Origin: Bacillota bacterium
Lineage (GTDB): Bacteria; Bacillota; Limnochordia; Darwinibacteriales; Darwinibacteriaceae
DNA length: 54,516 nt
Direction of reading: 5' to 3'
NCBI GenBank assembly: GCA_012838305.1
Contig: DUPN01000079.1
Coordinates: 1-54,516 of the forward strand
The translations under genes and the position numbers were made by a program. Below are positions 16,742 to 24,105 of the stretch, in pieces. The notes under the pieces are model-generated. The model was not told the DNA's origin. It did no database searches and saw only the letters and a list, made by a program, of their open reading frames with translations. Each line of letters starts with the position of its first letter. Within the stretch, counting starts at the first letter, position 1.

Positions 16742-16927
16742 TTGAAACGTCGCCGAGGCATCATGTCGGAGAGGCTCAAATATGAGCTAGCCGACGAGCT
16801 GGGATTTTCCCACAAAGTGAAGGACGGTGATTGGGGTAACATCACCACCCGCGAGGCTGGTTCCCTGGTTCGAGCTGCCATTGAGCGGGCTGAGAAGCTC
16901 ATATCAAAGGGAGCAGGACCTAACTAA
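16742..16927 (+). CDS. Small acid-soluble spore protein, alpha/beta type (SspF-like)
   Basis: The 61-residue protein reads MKRRRGIMSERLKYELADEL and then DWGNITTREAGSLVRAAIERAEK, the SspF/SspH-type arrangement: a basic start, KYELA-ELGF, and WG-IT-REAG-LV. These proteins coat DNA in the dormant spore and protect it from UV and heat. The start is TTG 16742, supported by GGGAGTGAT about 4-5 bases upstream and by the Arg-rich N-terminus expected for the family; ATG 16763 would remove it. Expression in the forespore under sigma-G is the family rule, but I did not find a clear sigma-G promoter. This gene is the main evidence for a spore-forming host. Confidence 0.88.
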   Translation: MKRRRGIMSERLKYELADELGFSHKVKDGDWGNITTREAGSLVRAAIERAEKLISKGAGPN

Positions 16928-16933
16928 ACCAGC

Positions 16934-16964
16934 AGGAGGCCACCCAAAACCTGGGTAGCCTCCT
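16934..16964 (+). terminator. Probable terminator of the spore-protein gene
   Basis: AGGAGGC pairs with GCCTCCT, and after one mismatch ACCCA pairs with TGGGT. The tract after the stem is only moderately T-rich. Confidence 0.55.
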
Positions 16965-16987
16965 TGCTCCTGTTCTCTTTGCTGTCC

Positions 16988-17368
16988 CTATCGGGATGAC
17001 GTGCTTATATAGACGCCGCTGCGCGGGCCGACCCAATTGTGTCGAACCAAAAGCGAGAGACGACCATGGGGCACTCCCCGCATAAAAAAGTAACCATCCC
17101 TATCTGTCAAAACACTCTGGCCTGTTGCGACCACTGTCACCTCGGCATTGCGCAGGGGCTCGTAGTGTCGGCTCGTGTTGGGCCGTGTTGTATAACGGAT
17201 ATGATGATCTCGATGATCATAGGAAAGATAACCCCACACTTCGGACCGATAGACCGGTGCCGGCTCGATCACAATGGGCACATCAAGATTGAGAAACACT
17301 CTGCCTTGACATCCGACCAAGAATGCGGCCATCAAGACCACAATCATCAGTCGCCATGTTCTGCTCAT
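16988..17368 (-). CDS. Small lipoprotein with a carboxypeptidase-regulatory-like domain
   Basis: The 126-residue protein has a lipoprotein signal: basic MSRTWR, a hydrophobic core, and the lipobox LVGC with Cys20 as the predicted lipidated residue. After Pro-rich IVIEPAPVYRSEVWG, the C-terminal half (PLRNAEVTVVATGQSVLTD, then DGYFFMRGVPHG) matches a small beta-sandwich of the carboxypeptidase-regulatory type, often used in surface structure or carbohydrate contact. The start at ATG 17368 has GGAGGAGG upstream; the longer frame to 17497 would overlap the lacI end. Function unknown. Confidence 0.72.
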   Translation of the reverse strand: MSRTWRLMIVVLMAAFLVGCQGRVFLNLDVPIVIEPAPVYRSEVWGYLSYDHRDHHIRYTTRPNTSRHYEPLRNAEVTVVATGQSVLTDRDGYFFMRGVPHGRLSLLVRHNWVGPRSGVYISTSSR

Positions 17369-17456
17369 ACCAATCCTCCTCCTCCCCCATTTATCCCTCT
17401 GCTGCATTATACTACAGGATTCGTCACGGGCTTCCCTTTTCTTACTGTCCCAGCAA

Positions 17457-18479
17457 CTATTTTCCTCCTGGTACCGGTCCAATCGTGTTGGTCTCATTGA
17501 TGATCTCCACGGGCAAGGTCAGCTGTATCGGTTCCTTCTTTTCAATCTGTCCCAACAGCACCCTGGCCACTTCCTGCCCTAAGCGAAAGACAGGTTGCTG
17601 TACCGTAGTTAAGGGAGGCGTGAGATACTGCCCGACCTCGATCCCGTCAAAACCCATAATAGAAATGTCAGCGGGAATCTTTAGACCGGCCTCCGACAGG
17701 GCCTGAATGGCCCCGATGGCCATGAGATCATTACAGGAGAAAATGGCGGTGACAGCACCTGCTGTTATCTGTCTAAGATTGTCCCGGACAGCGTTATATC
17801 CTCCCTGGCGCGTGAAGTCACCCGGCCATACCAAGTCGTCCCTGCGCTCGACTCCTAAGGCCTGCAGGCCATCATAATAGCCTGCCAATCGTTTTTCTGT
17901 GGAAACCAAACCGGGCTCTCCAGTGATTGTGGCAATACGTGTGTGCCCCAGGGAACCAAGGAGGCGAACGGCTGCAAGGGCTCCACCACGGTTATCCCCA
18001 TCGACCCAGGACACATTGTTCCCAACGGTACTGCCCAAAAACACAAAGGGAACCCCAGAGTCCCTCAGTAACTCTACTCGTTCGTCCCGAAGCAGAGGTT
18101 CTGTAAGCACAATACCATCCACCCTGCTGTGGGCCACCAGTTGAGCTAAGGTCTCCATCACCCTCCGTTTTCGAACCTGGGGAATCAACAGACTGTAGCC
18201 CTGTTCAAACAAGGTTTCGCTTACACCGTGCAAATACTCTAGGAAGAAAGGGTCCGCAATCGTCCGGGGAGCTTTTGGAAACATGAGTCCGATGGTCTTA
18301 GTGCGCCGTCTGGCCAAGTTACTGGCCACCATATGCGGCTGATAATTGTATTGTGCTGCCACATCCAGGATGAGAGACTTGGTTTCCGGCTTCACCCTTG
18401 GATCATCAGCCAAGGCCCGGGAAACCGTGGCCTTAGAATAACCGCACTTCCTGGCTAATTCAGCCATGGTGATTTTCAT
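17457..18479 (-). CDS. LacI-family transcription regulator
   Basis: The 340-residue protein starts with the LacI helix-turn-helix and hinge: MKITMAELARKCGYSKATVS and ALADDPRVKPET. A periplasmic-binding-protein-like effector domain follows (TIGLMFPKAPRT, GIVLTEPLL, VSWVDGDNRGGALAAVRLL, MGFDGIEVGQYLTPPLTTV). Such regulators repress sugar genes and release DNA on sugar binding. GAAGGGGG lies 7 bases before ATG 18479. The nearest genes (small lipoprotein, divergent msrB) are not sugar genes, so the target is unknown; it may act elsewhere or on itself. Confidence 0.93.
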   Translation of the reverse strand: MKITMAELARKCGYSKATVSRALADDPRVKPETKSLILDVAAQYNYQPHMVASNLARRRTKTIGLMFPKAPRTIADPFFLEYLHGVSETLFEQGYSLLIPQVRKRRVMETLAQLVAHSRVDGIVLTEPLLRDERVELLRDSGVPFVFLGSTVGNNVSWVDGDNRGGALAAVRLLGSLGHTRIATITGEPGLVSTEKRLAGYYDGLQALGVERRDDLVWPGDFTRQGGYNAVRDNLRQITAGAVTAIFSCNDLMAIGAIQALSEAGLKIPADISIMGFDGIEVGQYLTPPLTTVQQPVFRLGQEVARVLLGQIEKKEPIQLTLPVEIINETNTIGPVPGGK

Positions 18480-18553
18480 GCAATGGCCCCCTTCATCCAG
18501 GATTCTCATAAGAAATGCAGAAAGGACATACACTGAGATCAGAGGTGATGACG

Positions 18554-18997
18554 ATGGATCAGAAGCTATCCTTGGATCAGCTCCGAGAGAAGCTTAGCAA
18601 AGAGCAGTTTTGGGTTACCCAGGAAAATGGAACTGAGCCGCCATTTCAAAACGCCTATTGGAATAACACCAAGCCGGGAATCTATGTAGACGTGGTTTCA
18701 GGTGAACCACTCTTTTCATCCACCCATCAATACGACGCAGGATGCGGTTGGCCCAGCTTCACCCAGTCCATCTCCAAGGATGCCTTGAATTACAGCAAGG
18801 ACAAGTCCCACGGCATGATTCGCACAGAAGTGCGCAGCGCTCAGGCAGACTCCCATCTGGGCCATGTTTTTCCCGATGGACCACCAGACCGGGGCGGTCT
18901 ACGTTATTGCATTAACAGCGCTGCTTTGCGCTTTATCCCCCAAGAGGAACTGGGAAAAGCTGGCTACGGTCACCTAGCCCATCTGTTCCAAGGCTAG
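18554..18997 (+). CDS. msrB: Peptide-methionine (R)-S-oxide reductase
   Basis: The 147-residue enzyme repairs the R form of methionine sulfoxide in proteins, using thioredoxin. [29 protein letters not shown] and [12 protein letters not shown] are the MsrB signatures; the Cys in RYCINS is the catalytic one. The two CxxC zinc motifs of the E. coli type are absent. ATG 18554 has AGAGG 8 bases upstream; ATG 18548 is the only close alternative. No MsrA domain is fused. The 3' end overlaps the convergent HAD gene by 24 bases. Confidence 0.95.
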   Translation: MDQKLSLDQLREKLSKEQFWVTQENGTEPPFQNAYWNNTKPGIYVDVVSGEPLFSSTHQYDAGCGWPSFTQSISKDALNYSKDKSHGMIRTEVRSAQADSHLGHVFPDGPPDRGGLRYCINSAALRFIPQEELGKAGYGHLAHLFQG

Positions 18998-19684
18998 CCG
19001 AATCACTTGGGCTACTCCATCCTCTTCGTTACTGGCTGCGATGTAGTCTGCAGCTTCTTTGACAACGGGTTCAGCATTACCCATGGCGACTCCAAGTCCC
19101 GCCCACTGAAGCATGGCGAGGTCGTTGCGGCTGTCCCCCACCGCCACCACCTCACTAGGTGCGATACCGTACAAGGCCGCCACTTCCGCCAAACCTGTGG
19201 CTTTGCTCACACCTTTGGGGTTGATCTCGATATTGGTCGGTGCCGAGGCCGATACTTCGAACTCTCCTAAGCTCATCAACAAATCTCGGAGCTTGGAGAT
19301 GATGGCTAGGTCCTCATGATGGATACCCACTTTCAAACTGGCACCACCATCCGAGGCTGATCCGATAGCCCAATATCCGGCACCATGTTCTTTGGCTACG
19401 TCGATCAGTCTAGCCACTTGGTCTGCGGGCAAGAGATGTCGAGCCAAGATGTGCTGATGATCGCGCCAAATTTCGGAGCCGTTGACCAGCACCATGGGCG
19501 ACGTGGGCGACACCGCGCTCCAGTACTGCTCAGACCAGCGCCGACCGCGACCGGTGGCAATGGAGACAATGAGACCTGCTTGCTCAGCTTTTGCTATCCA
19601 TTCGAGGTTTTGTGCTGAGATTTCCTGCTTGTTATCGAGGAGAGTTCCGTCTAAATCTAGTGCAATCAGCTTATATGTAAACAT
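18974..19684 (-). CDS. Cof-type HAD phosphatase
   Basis: The 236-residue protein begins [19 protein letters not shown], with the Asp-x-Asp nucleophile motif. ATGRGRRW and LVNGSEI mark motif II and the C2 cap, and [25 protein letters not shown] is the acidic motif IV of Cof/YbjI-like phosphatases. These dephosphorylate sugar phosphates, FMN or similar metabolites with low specificity. The start at ATG 19684 has GGAGG 5 bases upstream. It is a short form of the family, which usually runs to about 270 residues. It is divergent from the redoxin gene. Confidence 0.88.
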   Translation of the reverse strand: MFTYKLIALDLDGTLLDNKQEISAQNLEWIAKAEQAGLIVSIATGRGRRWSEQYWSAVSPTSPMVLVNGSEIWRDHQHILARHLLPADQVARLIDVAKEHGAGYWAIGSASDGGASLKVGIHHEDLAIISKLRDLLMSLGEFEVSASAPTNIEINPKGVSKATGLAEVAALYGIAPSEVVAVGDSRNDLAMLQWAGLGVAMGNAEPVVKEAADYIAASNEEDGVAQVIRLALEQMG

Positions 19685-19817
19685 AAACGCCTCCAATCCT
19701 GGTTCCCCTGATAAGCAATTCTGCATCGCTCGCCCATACCCTTCCCCAAAAGAAACAGGCAAAAGGCAGGAGATCGGAGCATGTTATGGAAACCTAACTC
19801 AAAGGAGGTTGAAAATA

Positions 19818-20396
19818 ATGGCATTTACCCTAGCCTTGGGAAGTGTTGCCCCTAGCTTTACCTTACCCGCCACCGATGGCCGCAGCTACAGTCTGAAGGA
19901 TTTTGACTCTGAGTATGTGGTGGTCTTTTTCACCTGCAACCATTGTCCCTATGTGACCAATTCCGACGAAATAACGCGCAAGACGGCGGAGAAATTCCAA
20001 GCGCAAGGCGTGAGCTTTGTGGCCATTAATTCCAATAGCGCCAACACCTACGCAGAGGATTCCTTCGAAAATATGGTCAAACGCATGGATCAGCACCGCT
20101 TCCCCTGGGTCTATCTCCATGATCAAAGTCAGGCTGTGGCCAAAGCCTATGGCGCGTTGCGCACACCTCACTTCTTCGTCTTCGATAGAGACCGCAAGTT
20201 GGTCTACACAGGTCGAGGGGTGGACAATCCCCGAGAACCGCAGAAAATTACGACCTATGACTTGGAGAACGCCTTGACCGAACTGGTGGCAGGCAAGCCA
20301 ATCACCACCCCCCTTACCAACCCCATTGGCTGTAATGTGAAATGGGATGGCAAAGATCCTCATTGGATGCCGGCGGAGGCTTGCGATCTCGTCTAA
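19818..20396 (+). CDS. Thioredoxin-fold redoxin (AhpC/TSA-like) with CxxC
   Basis: The 192-residue protein reads [19 protein letters not shown] and [18 protein letters not shown], an AhpC/TSA-like thioredoxin fold with a CNHC active site. This combination defines a widespread cytosolic redoxin family annotated as thiol-disulfide isomerase or peroxiredoxin-like. No signal peptide is present, so it acts in the cytoplasm. A Cys-x-V-x-W segment (GCNVKW) near the C-terminus is also usual for the family. AAAGGAGG lies 9 bases before ATG 19818; longer frames cross the divergent HAD gene. It is a single gene with its own terminator. Confidence 0.88.
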   Translation: MAFTLALGSVAPSFTLPATDGRSYSLKDFDSEYVVVFFTCNHCPYVTNSDEITRKTAEKFQAQGVSFVAINSNSANTYAEDSFENMVKRMDQHRFPWVYLHDQSQAVAKAYGALRTPHFFVFDRDRKLVYTGRGVDNPREPQKITTYDLENALTELVAGKPITTPLTNPIGCNVKWDGKDPHWMPAEACDLV

Positions 20397-20409
20397 TGTT
20401 TCTTATCCT

Positions 20410-20443
20410 GGACCTCCCTTACTGAGCAGCGGAGGTCCTTTTT
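20410..20443 (+). terminator. Intrinsic terminator of the redoxin gene
   Basis: GGACCTCC and GGAGGTCC form a perfect 8-bp stem around a 13-base loop, followed by TTTTT. Confidence 0.9.
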
Positions 20444-20447
20444 CTTG

Positions 20448-21536
20448 TCATCCCAGCTGATCAAGGAGAAAATCCAAGATCTCCCTGGCGGTGGGGGGAC
20501 ATCCCTGGACATAACGGTCAAAACCCCTGGTACAACTCCCTACGCCAAACTCCATGCCCCCCTGCCCTTGGAAGCCTTGTCCAATAACGAATTTGTGCGG
20601 GATCCTGTCCAGAAACCCACCCTCCCTCAGGCGCCCTAAGGCATGGATCAAACTCCCATAACAAGCTGAACAAGCTTGATCTTCGGTGATATGGCGGGCT
20701 AACTCTTGCACTTGCCTGGTGGGTTTGATGCGGTCCGTGGTATGCTGGGCATTAAGGACCACAACCTCACTGGATGGTCCGAAAATCCGTCCCACCTCAA
20801 GCCTGGCTGCCAGTTCAATATAGGGGATATCCGCGGGTTCCCAGCCCAGCAGGTGGGCGACGTAGGAGTCCACCAAGACTGGATCGGTGCCCAGAATGAT
20901 GCGGTCCATCTGCACAGGATTACCGCCTTCCTCAAAGTCCAAATCACCCAGGAGACCGTCCACAACAACCAAATCGATGGGCACCGCCTTGCTCAGATAG
21001 GCAATGGGCCGATGAAGACCGAGACTGTGAAAGCGGCGTTTTTCCCCGTTGGGAATGCAGCCCTTGAGATTCTTGAGGGCACAGGTGATTTTTGTCTGAC
21101 AATGTCCTTTCAAGACCGGGAAGTTGATCAGGTAGTCGATGGTATTCATCGTGTTACAGACCTTTAGATCTAGGCCTTCCACATGGCGGGTGTGGAAGCC
21201 GTCTTGCTGCAAATCCACCAAATCAATCCCGTATCGCTGGGCCAGATCCGCATATCCGCACACTTGAAACGCGTGCTGGGTACTTGCCCCAATCCAGGAT
21301 CCTTCCAGGATCACGAGGTCCGAAAACCCATGTTCCTGGAGGTACTGAATGGCCCCCTCCACCACTTCTGGTGCGGTGGTTGCTCCCTCTTGGGAGGGCC
21401 TGGCCACCACTAAGTTCGGTTTTAAGCCAATGCGGGCTCCACTCGGGATTTTCTTGGCTACATCAACCTTGTGGAGCAGCTCTTTCACCATCTCCAACCC
21501 GTGCTGGCCATAGCTAACATAAAGGGTTTCGCCCAT
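20448..21536 (-). CDS. DUF362-domain protein
   Basis: The 362-residue protein matches the DUF362 family: GLKPNLVVARPSQEGATTAP, VILEGSWIGAST, FPVLKGHCQTKITCALKNLKG, VVDGLLGDLDFEEGG, and a C-terminal GQGFQGQGG..GVGSCTRGF...GCPPTA. The family is linked to anaerobic metabolism and often has [4Fe-4S] ferredoxin domains; here only scattered Cys residues occur (CSAC, SCT, GCPP), and no complete ferredoxin motif. The biochemical role is unknown. It is transcribed toward the redoxin gene and stands alone. Confidence 0.85.
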   Translation of the reverse strand: MGETLYVSYGQHGLEMVKELLHKVDVAKKIPSGARIGLKPNLVVARPSQEGATTAPEVVEGAIQYLQEHGFSDLVILEGSWIGASTQHAFQVCGYADLAQRYGIDLVDLQQDGFHTRHVEGLDLKVCNTMNTIDYLINFPVLKGHCQTKITCALKNLKGCIPNGEKRRFHSLGLHRPIAYLSKAVPIDLVVVDGLLGDLDFEEGGNPVQMDRIILGTDPVLVDSYVAHLLGWEPADIPYIELAARLEVGRIFGPSSEVVVLNAQHTTDRIKPTRQVQELARHITEDQACSACYGSLIHALGRLREGGFLDRIPHKFVIGQGFQGQGGMEFGVGSCTRGFDRYVQGCPPTAREILDFLLDQLG

Positions 21537-21624
21537 ATCACATCACCTACCATATTAGGCTAAAATGGAGGATTCAAGTGGAACACCTTGAACTCTCCGG
21601 TAAGAAGACTTGGGGAGGACAGCT

Positions 21625-22554
21625 ATGGAAACAAAGACCTTTTTCCTATCTACAAAAGATGCCACCGATCTCTTTGTGCGCCATTGGGCGGAGGCCAAAC
21701 GCCCCCAGGGGGTACTCCAGATCGCCCATGGCATGGCCGAACACAGTGCACGTTACGAACCTTTTGCCCGCTACCTCAATGGACAAGGTTTCATTGTGGT
21801 AGCCAGTGATCACAGGGGTCATGGGCGAACTGGAGAAAAGTCGGGACAGATGGGCTACTTCGCCAAGACGAACGGCTTTGATCAGGTCGTGGATGATCTG
21901 TATGTCGTACGCTCTTGGATTCAAGAGCAGTATCCCCAGCTGCCCATTTTTCTGATGGGGCATAGCATGGGTTCCTTTCTCACCAGACGTTACCTGCAAC
22001 GATATGGAGCCACGATTGCGGGAGCCATATTGATGGGTTCAGGCGGCAACCCGGGGTTTGCCCTCAAGCTGGGGAAGCTTATTGCCCGTTGGCAAATGCG
22101 TTCAGATCCTGCCAAGCCCAGCAGACTATTGGACAAGATGTCCTTTGGTTCGTATAATCGAGGTATTCAAGATGCCAAGACCAAGTTCGACTGGCTCTCC
22201 CGGGACCAAGAAGAGGTGAAAAAGTACTTAGCAGATCCCCACTGTGGCATGATCTGCAGTTCAGGTTTTTTCTTTGACCTTTTTACTGGATTGGAGCTAA
22301 TCCATGACCCAGCCCTGATCAACCAAATTCCCAAAGCAACTCCTATCTTGGTTGTTAGCGGCGATCATGATCCCGTGGGCGGTCATGGTCGAGGCATCGC
22401 AGAATTTGTGGGTCAACTCAAAAAGCAAGGCGTTCTCAATATCGAAATGAAGCTGTACCCAGGGGCCCGACATGAACTGCTGAACGAGACCAACAAAGAG
22501 GAGGTCATGGCTGATCTTGCCCGCTGGCTCCATCAGCAGCTTCCGCCGGGCTAA
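21625..22554 (+). CDS. Alpha/beta hydrolase, monoacylglycerol-lipase-like
   Basis: The 309-residue protein has an early oxyanion-type loop (QIAHGMAEHSARY), the nucleophile elbow LMGHSMGSF with Ser, SGDHDPVGG with the acid and GARHELLNE with His, all in the order of monoglyceride lipases and lysophospholipases (PldB/YtpA group). It has no signal peptide. GGAGG lies before ATG 21625. The natural ester is unknown. It ends at a hairpin shared with the convergent arsC-like gene. Confidence 0.9.
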   Translation: METKTFFLSTKDATDLFVRHWAEAKRPQGVLQIAHGMAEHSARYEPFARYLNGQGFIVVASDHRGHGRTGEKSGQMGYFAKTNGFDQVVDDLYVVRSWIQEQYPQLPIFLMGHSMGSFLTRRYLQRYGATIAGAILMGSGGNPGFALKLGKLIARWQMRSDPAKPSRLLDKMSFGSYNRGIQDAKTKFDWLSRDQEEVKKYLADPHCGMICSSGFFFDLFTGLELIHDPALINQIPKATPILVVSGDHDPVGGHGRGIAEFVGQLKKQGVLNIEMKLYPGARHELLNETNKEEVMADLARWLHQQLPPG

Positions 22555-22557
22555 TGC

Positions 22558-22580
22558 AAAACCCCCATAAAGGGGGTTTC
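22558..22580. terminator. Shared convergent terminator
   Basis: AAACCCCC-ATAAA-GGGGGTTT lies between two convergent genes. On the minus strand it is followed by TTTTGC, on the plus strand by TTTCTG, so it can end transcripts from both sides. Confidence 0.75.
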
Positions 22581-22588
22581 TGTCACAG

Positions 22589-22945
22589 TTAACCAAGGAG
22601 TTTCCGCCATTCATCCGGCTTAAAACCCACAAAGACTCTGTCATCCCCTATCAACAAGGGGCGTTTGATCAACATACCATCACTGGCCAAAAGCTCAATC
22701 TGTTCTTCTGGATCCAGCGTGGGCAGGCGGTCCTTCAACCCTAGGGCACGATATTTCTGCCCACTGGTGTTGAAGTATTTCTTGAGTGGATGCCCTCCCC
22801 GGGCTATCCACTGGGCTAGCTCCTCAGCACTGGGGTTCTGTTCCTTAATGTCCCGGTACGTATAGGAAATACCGTGCTCGTCCAGGAAATCCTGGGCCTT
22901 ACGACAGGTACTGCACCTGGGATAGCATAGAAAGGTGTAAGGCAT
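22589..22945 (-). CDS. ArsC/Spx-family thioredoxin-fold protein
   Basis: The 118-residue protein begins MPYTFLCYPRCSTCRKAQDF. The CSTC pair at the start of a thioredoxin fold, HPLKKYFNTSGQKYRALGLK, LIKRPLLIGDD and VGFKPDEW are the signatures of the ArsC/Spx/YusI group, which includes glutaredoxin-like arsenate reductases and the RNA-polymerase-binding regulator Spx. The C-terminal GFKPDEW is usual for the YusI/YffB-type proteins rather than Spx. Possible starts are ATG 22945 and GTG 22954; ribosome-binding sites are weak for both. It lies just downstream of pfk, likely in the same transcript. Confidence 0.85.
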   Translation of the reverse strand: MPYTFLCYPRCSTCRKAQDFLDEHGISYTYRDIKEQNPSAEELAQWIARGGHPLKKYFNTSGQKYRALGLKDRLPTLDPEEQIELLASDGMLIKRPLLIGDDRVFVGFKPDEWRKLLG

Positions 22946-22959
22946 CACAAACACCAGAG

Positions 22960-23979
22960 TTAGGCTAAGAGCCTAGCGAGTTGCATTTCAAGATAGGCAG
23001 GATCAAGATACTTTTTGCCTCCTGCAACTTCCTTCAAAGGTACGGCTTGCATGCGGCCTTCCAGCTTTGTAACCATATAGCCCGTCTTTCCGGCTAAAGC
23101 CAAATCAACCGCTTCATTGGCAAAATCCGCAGCCAACTGTACATCCGCGGGCGAAGGAACGCCGCCCCGGAGAAGATAACCCATGACTTGCACCCGAGGT
23201 TTGCGACCTGTAGCTTGTTCGAACTTCTCACCTACAATGTGGCTCACTCCTGCAGTGTACACATTGCCGAAAGCATCCTTACGCAGTTCACCGCGATCTA
23301 CGCCCTTCAGCTCAATTCCTTCCGACACAATGGCTAAGCCTGCTCTCCCAGTGCGCTTCTTGAATTCAGTCATCTTGGCGATCATCTCTTCCAGATCCAT
23401 AGGCCCCTCTGGGCACATACAGGCACAGGCCGGCGTGTTAATCGCGGTGGCCAAAGCCAGCCAGCCGGCATCGCGACCCATCACTTCAACAATCATGTCC
23501 TTATCATGGCCCACATTGCTGTTGATCACACTGTTAATATAGCTCGATGACTGCCGCACTGCAGTCTCATAACCTAATGTGTAATCTGTAAAGCGCAGAT
23601 CATTGTCGATGGTTTGGGGAGCTCCAACCACGTTAAAACCTAGTTCAGCGAGGTGAGCTGCTACTCCCAGGGTATCATCTCCGCCCATGCAGATCATGGC
23701 ATCGATCTTGCGGTCTTCTAGGCTGGCCAAAACCAAATCCATTTGTTGGTCCTTGATGGGGTTCTTGCGTTCGCTTCCGAGCATGGTTCCAGGTGTGTGA
23801 CGATGCGGTGCGAGCATATCTCTATTCAACGCCACCGCGTCGTTGTTCACCATACCAAGCCAACTGCTGCGAAACCCTGTCAACGTATGACCTTCATTTT
23901 CCAAACGATGTGCTAGGAAATATAGAAAATCATTGATACCTGACGAATCTCCTCCACCAGTCAATACACCAAAATTCAT
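22960..23979 (-). CDS. 6-phosphofructokinase with mixed PPi/ATP signature
   Basis: The 339-residue enzyme phosphorylates fructose 6-phosphate. MNFGVLTGGGDSSGIND binds the phosphoryl donor, PQTIDNDL carries the catalytic Asp, VEVMGRDAGWLAL the substrate Met-Gly-Arg, and GYLLRGGVPSPADV follows. The donor loop reads GGDDT (residues 99-103): Asp102 replaces the Gly of ATP enzymes (Gly104 in E. coli), a hallmark of PPi-dependent PFK. The second marker, Gly124 in ATP types and Lys in classical PPi types, is Gln122 here. The donor is therefore uncertain. GGAGG lies before ATG 23979. A tandem repeat in the leader (24033-24065) may be its operator. Confidence 0.9.
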   Translation of the reverse strand: MNFGVLTGGGDSSGINDFLYFLAHRLENEGHTLTGFRSSWLGMVNNDAVALNRDMLAPHRHTPGTMLGSERKNPIKDQQMDLVLASLEDRKIDAMICMGGDDTLGVAAHLAELGFNVVGAPQTIDNDLRFTDYTLGYETAVRQSSSYINSVINSNVGHDKDMIVEVMGRDAGWLALATAINTPACACMCPEGPMDLEEMIAKMTEFKKRTGRAGLAIVSEGIELKGVDRGELRKDAFGNVYTAGVSHIVGEKFEQATGRKPRVQVMGYLLRGGVPSPADVQLAADFANEAVDLALAGKTGYMVTKLEGRMQAVPLKEVAGGKKYLDPAYLEMQLARLLA

Positions 23980-24032
23980 ACGTCTAACCTCCACAATCGT
24001 ATTGATCTATGCATCATTTCCCCTAATGCCAC

Positions 24033-24065
24033 GGCACTATTTTCGTATGTTGGCACTGTTTTCCT
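24033..24065. promoter_or_regulatory. Tandem direct repeat upstream of pfk, possible operator
   Basis: GGCACTATTTTCGT (24033-24046) and GGCACTGTTTTCCT (24052-24065) match at 12 of 14 positions and are spaced 19 bases start to start, about two helical turns. On the minus strand the unit reads roughly GAAAAYAGTGCC. They lie 54-86 bases before the pfk start. I do not know a regulator with this site. Confidence 0.4.
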
Positions 24066-24105
24066 TCTGGAACCGTTAGAGTTAACCTAAAGTTAGCGTC
24101 GGGAG

